A stretch of DNA of 6,338 nucleotides from PFL42 sp964492235. GTDB lineage: Bacteria > Chloroflexota > Anaerolineae > Anaerolineales > E44-bin32. The notes below the pieces were generated by a model. The model did no database searches. It was not told the DNA's origin and saw nothing but the letters and a program-made list of their open reading frames with translations. The stretch spans positions 1 to 6,338 of the forward strand of contig CAZBJQ010000148.1 in the NCBI GenBank assembly GCA_964492235.1, in the 5' to 3' direction. The position numbers were made by a program, and so were the translations under genes. Shown piece after piece: positions 4,873-6,338 of this stretch (the first letter of the stretch is position 1; each line of letters opens with the position of its first letter).

Positions 4873-6338
4873 GGCGCTGCTCGATCGGGCCATCTGCTTC
4901 CACGTCAACGGAGAGCGAGTCGAGATCCGGCCGGCGCCAGGCGAGATGCTGGCCGACACGCTGCGCCAGCGGCTTGGGTTGACCGGGACGAAGGTCGGCT
5001 GCCAGGAAGGCGAGTGCGGTTCCTGCACGGTGTTGATCGATGGCCAGGCCGTGCTCTCATGCAACTACCCCACGCCGAAGGCCGAGGACCGGCACGTCCT
5101 GACCATCGAGGGGCTTGGGACGCCCCAGGAGCTACACCCACTCCAGCAAGCGTTCATCGCCCATGGCGTCGTCCAGTGCGGCTACTGCATTCCCGGCCAG
5201 ATCATGGCGGCCGCCGCCTGCCTCGTGGACCAACCGAACCCGACAGAGGAGGATGTCCGCCAGGCGCTGAAGGATACACTGTGCCGCTGTGCGGGATACC
5301 CCTCTCTTCTGCGGGCCGTGCTCGATGCCGCTCACAGCCTGCAGACCGGGGAGGCGGTGCGCGGCCCTTCGCTCCCATCCATCAGCCCCGGCCGGGTGAT
5401 TGGGACGGTCGTGCCCCGTCCGGATGCGGTGGCAAAGGTGCTCGGGCTGACTCGGTTCACCGATGATCTGTCGTTTCCCGGTATGCTGCACGGCATGGCG
5501 CTGCGCGCCGAAACTCCCCACGCCATCCTGACCGGTTTGGACACGTCAGCGGCAGGTCGCCTGCCGGGTGTGCATGCCGTGCTGACCGCGCCAGACATCC
5601 CTGGTGAACGAGCGCACGGCCTCTTTGTGCGTGACTGGCCGGTGCTCGTTGGCGTTGGTGAGCGCATTCGCACCGTCGGTGACCCCCTGGCGCTGGTCGC
5701 CGCCGAGACCCGCGAGCAGTGCCAGGCGGCCATCGCCCGGATTCGCTTCACGTTTGACCCCCAGCCTGTGCTTTCGGACCCGGTCGAAGCCCTGCATGAA
5801 TCCGCTCCCCGGCTCCATCCGGACGGGAATCTATTGAAACGGATCCAGGTGCGGAAGGGCTCGGGCGATGCGCCGCCCCGGGCTGAGGCAGAGATCGACC
5901 GACACTATTCCACACCGGCCACCGAACATGCTTTCCTCGAGACCGAGTGCAGCATTGCCCGGATGACAGACGACGGCAGGCTCGAGGTTTATGTTGGATC
6001 GCAGATCCCATACGCGGATCGAGACCAGGTCGCCGCCAGCCTGGCGTTGCGGCCGGAAGAAGTCAGAATCATCGGGATGCCGATCGGCGGCGGGTTTGGA
6101 GGCAAGGAGGACATCGCCGGCCAAATCCACGCTGCGCTGCTCGCCCGCGCAACCGGACGCCCGGTGAAGGTGCTGTTTGACCGGCGAGAGAGCATGCTGG
6201 TGCACCCGAAGCGGCACGCGACCAAGATCCACGTGCGTCTGGGCGCCGATCGCGATGGCAGGCTGCGCTACGCCGCCACGGAGCTGTATGGCGACACCGG
6301 GGCGTACGCCTCGCTGGGCGAGAAGGTGATGACGCGCG
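4865..6338 (+). CDS. Fused [2Fe-2S] / molybdopterin-binding subunit of a xanthine dehydrogenase-type hydroxylase (XdhD-like), 3' end cut off
   Basis: The frame stays open from ATG 4865 to the window edge (491 codons seen). One chain carries both parts that CO-dehydrogenase-type enzymes usually split. Residues 1-80 are a plant-type ferredoxin domain with C46, C51, C54 and C66. Residues 85-155 are the helical second [2Fe-2S] domain with C105, C108, C140 and C142 (QCGYCIPGQ and LCRCAGY). After a linker (about 158-175), VVPRPDAVAKVLGLTRFTDD (182-201) opens the molybdopterin subunit and its alpha/beta hammerhead domain. Cofactor-binding segments follow: GSQIPY with Q380, and GGGFGGKED (408-416). 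Next come GRPVKVLF, HPKRH and DTGAYASLG, as in selenium-dependent xanthine dehydrogenase/XdhD proteins. E. coli XdhD is about 956 residues, so about half is missing, including the catalytic glutamate region. The enzyme hydroxylates a heterocycle (purine-like by analogy) with Mo and two Fe-S clusters, passing electrons to the FAD subunit. The start overlaps the upstream stop (ATGAGTGA), with a weak AAGG before it. Confidence 0.9.
   Translation, partial: MSEALLDRAICFHVNGERVEIRPAPGEMLADTLRQRLGLTGTKVGCQEGECGSCTVLIDGQAVLSCNYPTPKAEDRHVLTIEGLGTPQELHPLQQAFIAHGVVQCGYCIPGQIMAAAACLVDQPNPTEEDVRQALKDTLCRCAGYPSLLRAVLDAAHSLQTGEAVRGPSLPSISPGRVIGTVVPRPDAVAKVLGLTRFTDDLSFPGMLHGMALRAETPHAILTGLDTSAAGRLPGVHAVLTAPDIPGERAHGLFVRDWPVLVGVGERIRTVGDPLALVAAETREQCQAAIARIRFTFDPQPVLSDPVEALHESAPRLHPDGNLLKRIQVRKGSGDAPPRAEAEIDRHYSTPATEHAFLETECSIARMTDDGRLEVYVGSQIPYADRDQVAASLALRPEEVRIIGMPIGGGFGGKEDIAGQIHAALLARATGRPVKVLFDRRESMLVHPKRHATKIHVRLGADRDGRLRYAATELYGDTGAYASLGEKVMTR

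Noticed and set aside
4063..5064. A 333-codon open frame on the - strand across the FAD subunit and the start of the fused subunit
   Set aside because: It is antisense to two genes with strong family motifs and has no recognisable features of its own.
4865..5400. A separate [2Fe-2S] small-subunit gene ending before a distinct molybdopterin-subunit gene
   Set aside because: I read the frame codon by codon through the linker (about 5335-5465) and found no stop; the Mo-domain motifs at 6002 and 6077 are in the same frame as ATG 4865, so it is one fused gene.
1..6338. CRISPR arrays, insertion sequences, tRNA or rRNA genes
   Set aside because: No regularly spaced direct repeats, transposase motifs, terminal inverted repeats or RNA-gene folds were seen.

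Overview
The window is GC-rich bacterial chromosomal DNA (about two thirds G+C by eye). It holds five genes: three metabolic genes on the + strand and two unrelated genes on the - strand. The style (high GC, moderate gene spacing, a stand-alone MetH-activation-like protein, a CoxM/XdhD-type molybdenum hydroxylase) would suit a Chloroflexota-like or other environmental bacterium. No marker in the window fixes the taxon, so that is a guess.

Layout. At the left end a - strand gene (690 to 94) encodes a short protein resembling the cobalamin-dependent methionine synthase activation domain. It is divergent from a + strand hydantoinase/dihydropyrimidinase gene (845-2269). The 154 bases between their starts carry a promoter candidate for each direction. 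The hydantoinase gene converges on a - strand gene (3617 to 2529) for a membrane protein with a two-helix, pore-loop layout like a potassium channel but with a non-canonical filter. The 259-base convergent gap contains several inverted repeats, including a nearly perfect 14-bp hairpin. The channel gene is divergent from a + strand molybdenum hydroxylase operon: an FAD subunit (3958-4872) whose last 8 bases overlap the start of a fused [2Fe-2S] plus molybdopterin subunit (4865 to beyond the right edge).

How the genes fit together. A medium FAD subunit followed by a fused iron-sulfur/molybdenum subunit, near a hydantoinase-family amidohydrolase, recalls the E. coli ygfM/xdhD/hyuA purine-catabolism region and the related selenium-dependent molybdenum hydroxylases. 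A role in opening or oxidising purine, pyrimidine or hydantoin-like heterocycles is the most reasonable inference; the true substrate cannot be read from sequence. The operon has a good extended -10 promoter, and its roughly 100-base leader can fold into a three-way junction closed by an 8-bp perfect helix. This is the most interesting unexplained signal in the window. The channel-like protein and the MetH-activation-like protein have no evident link to the hydroxylase.
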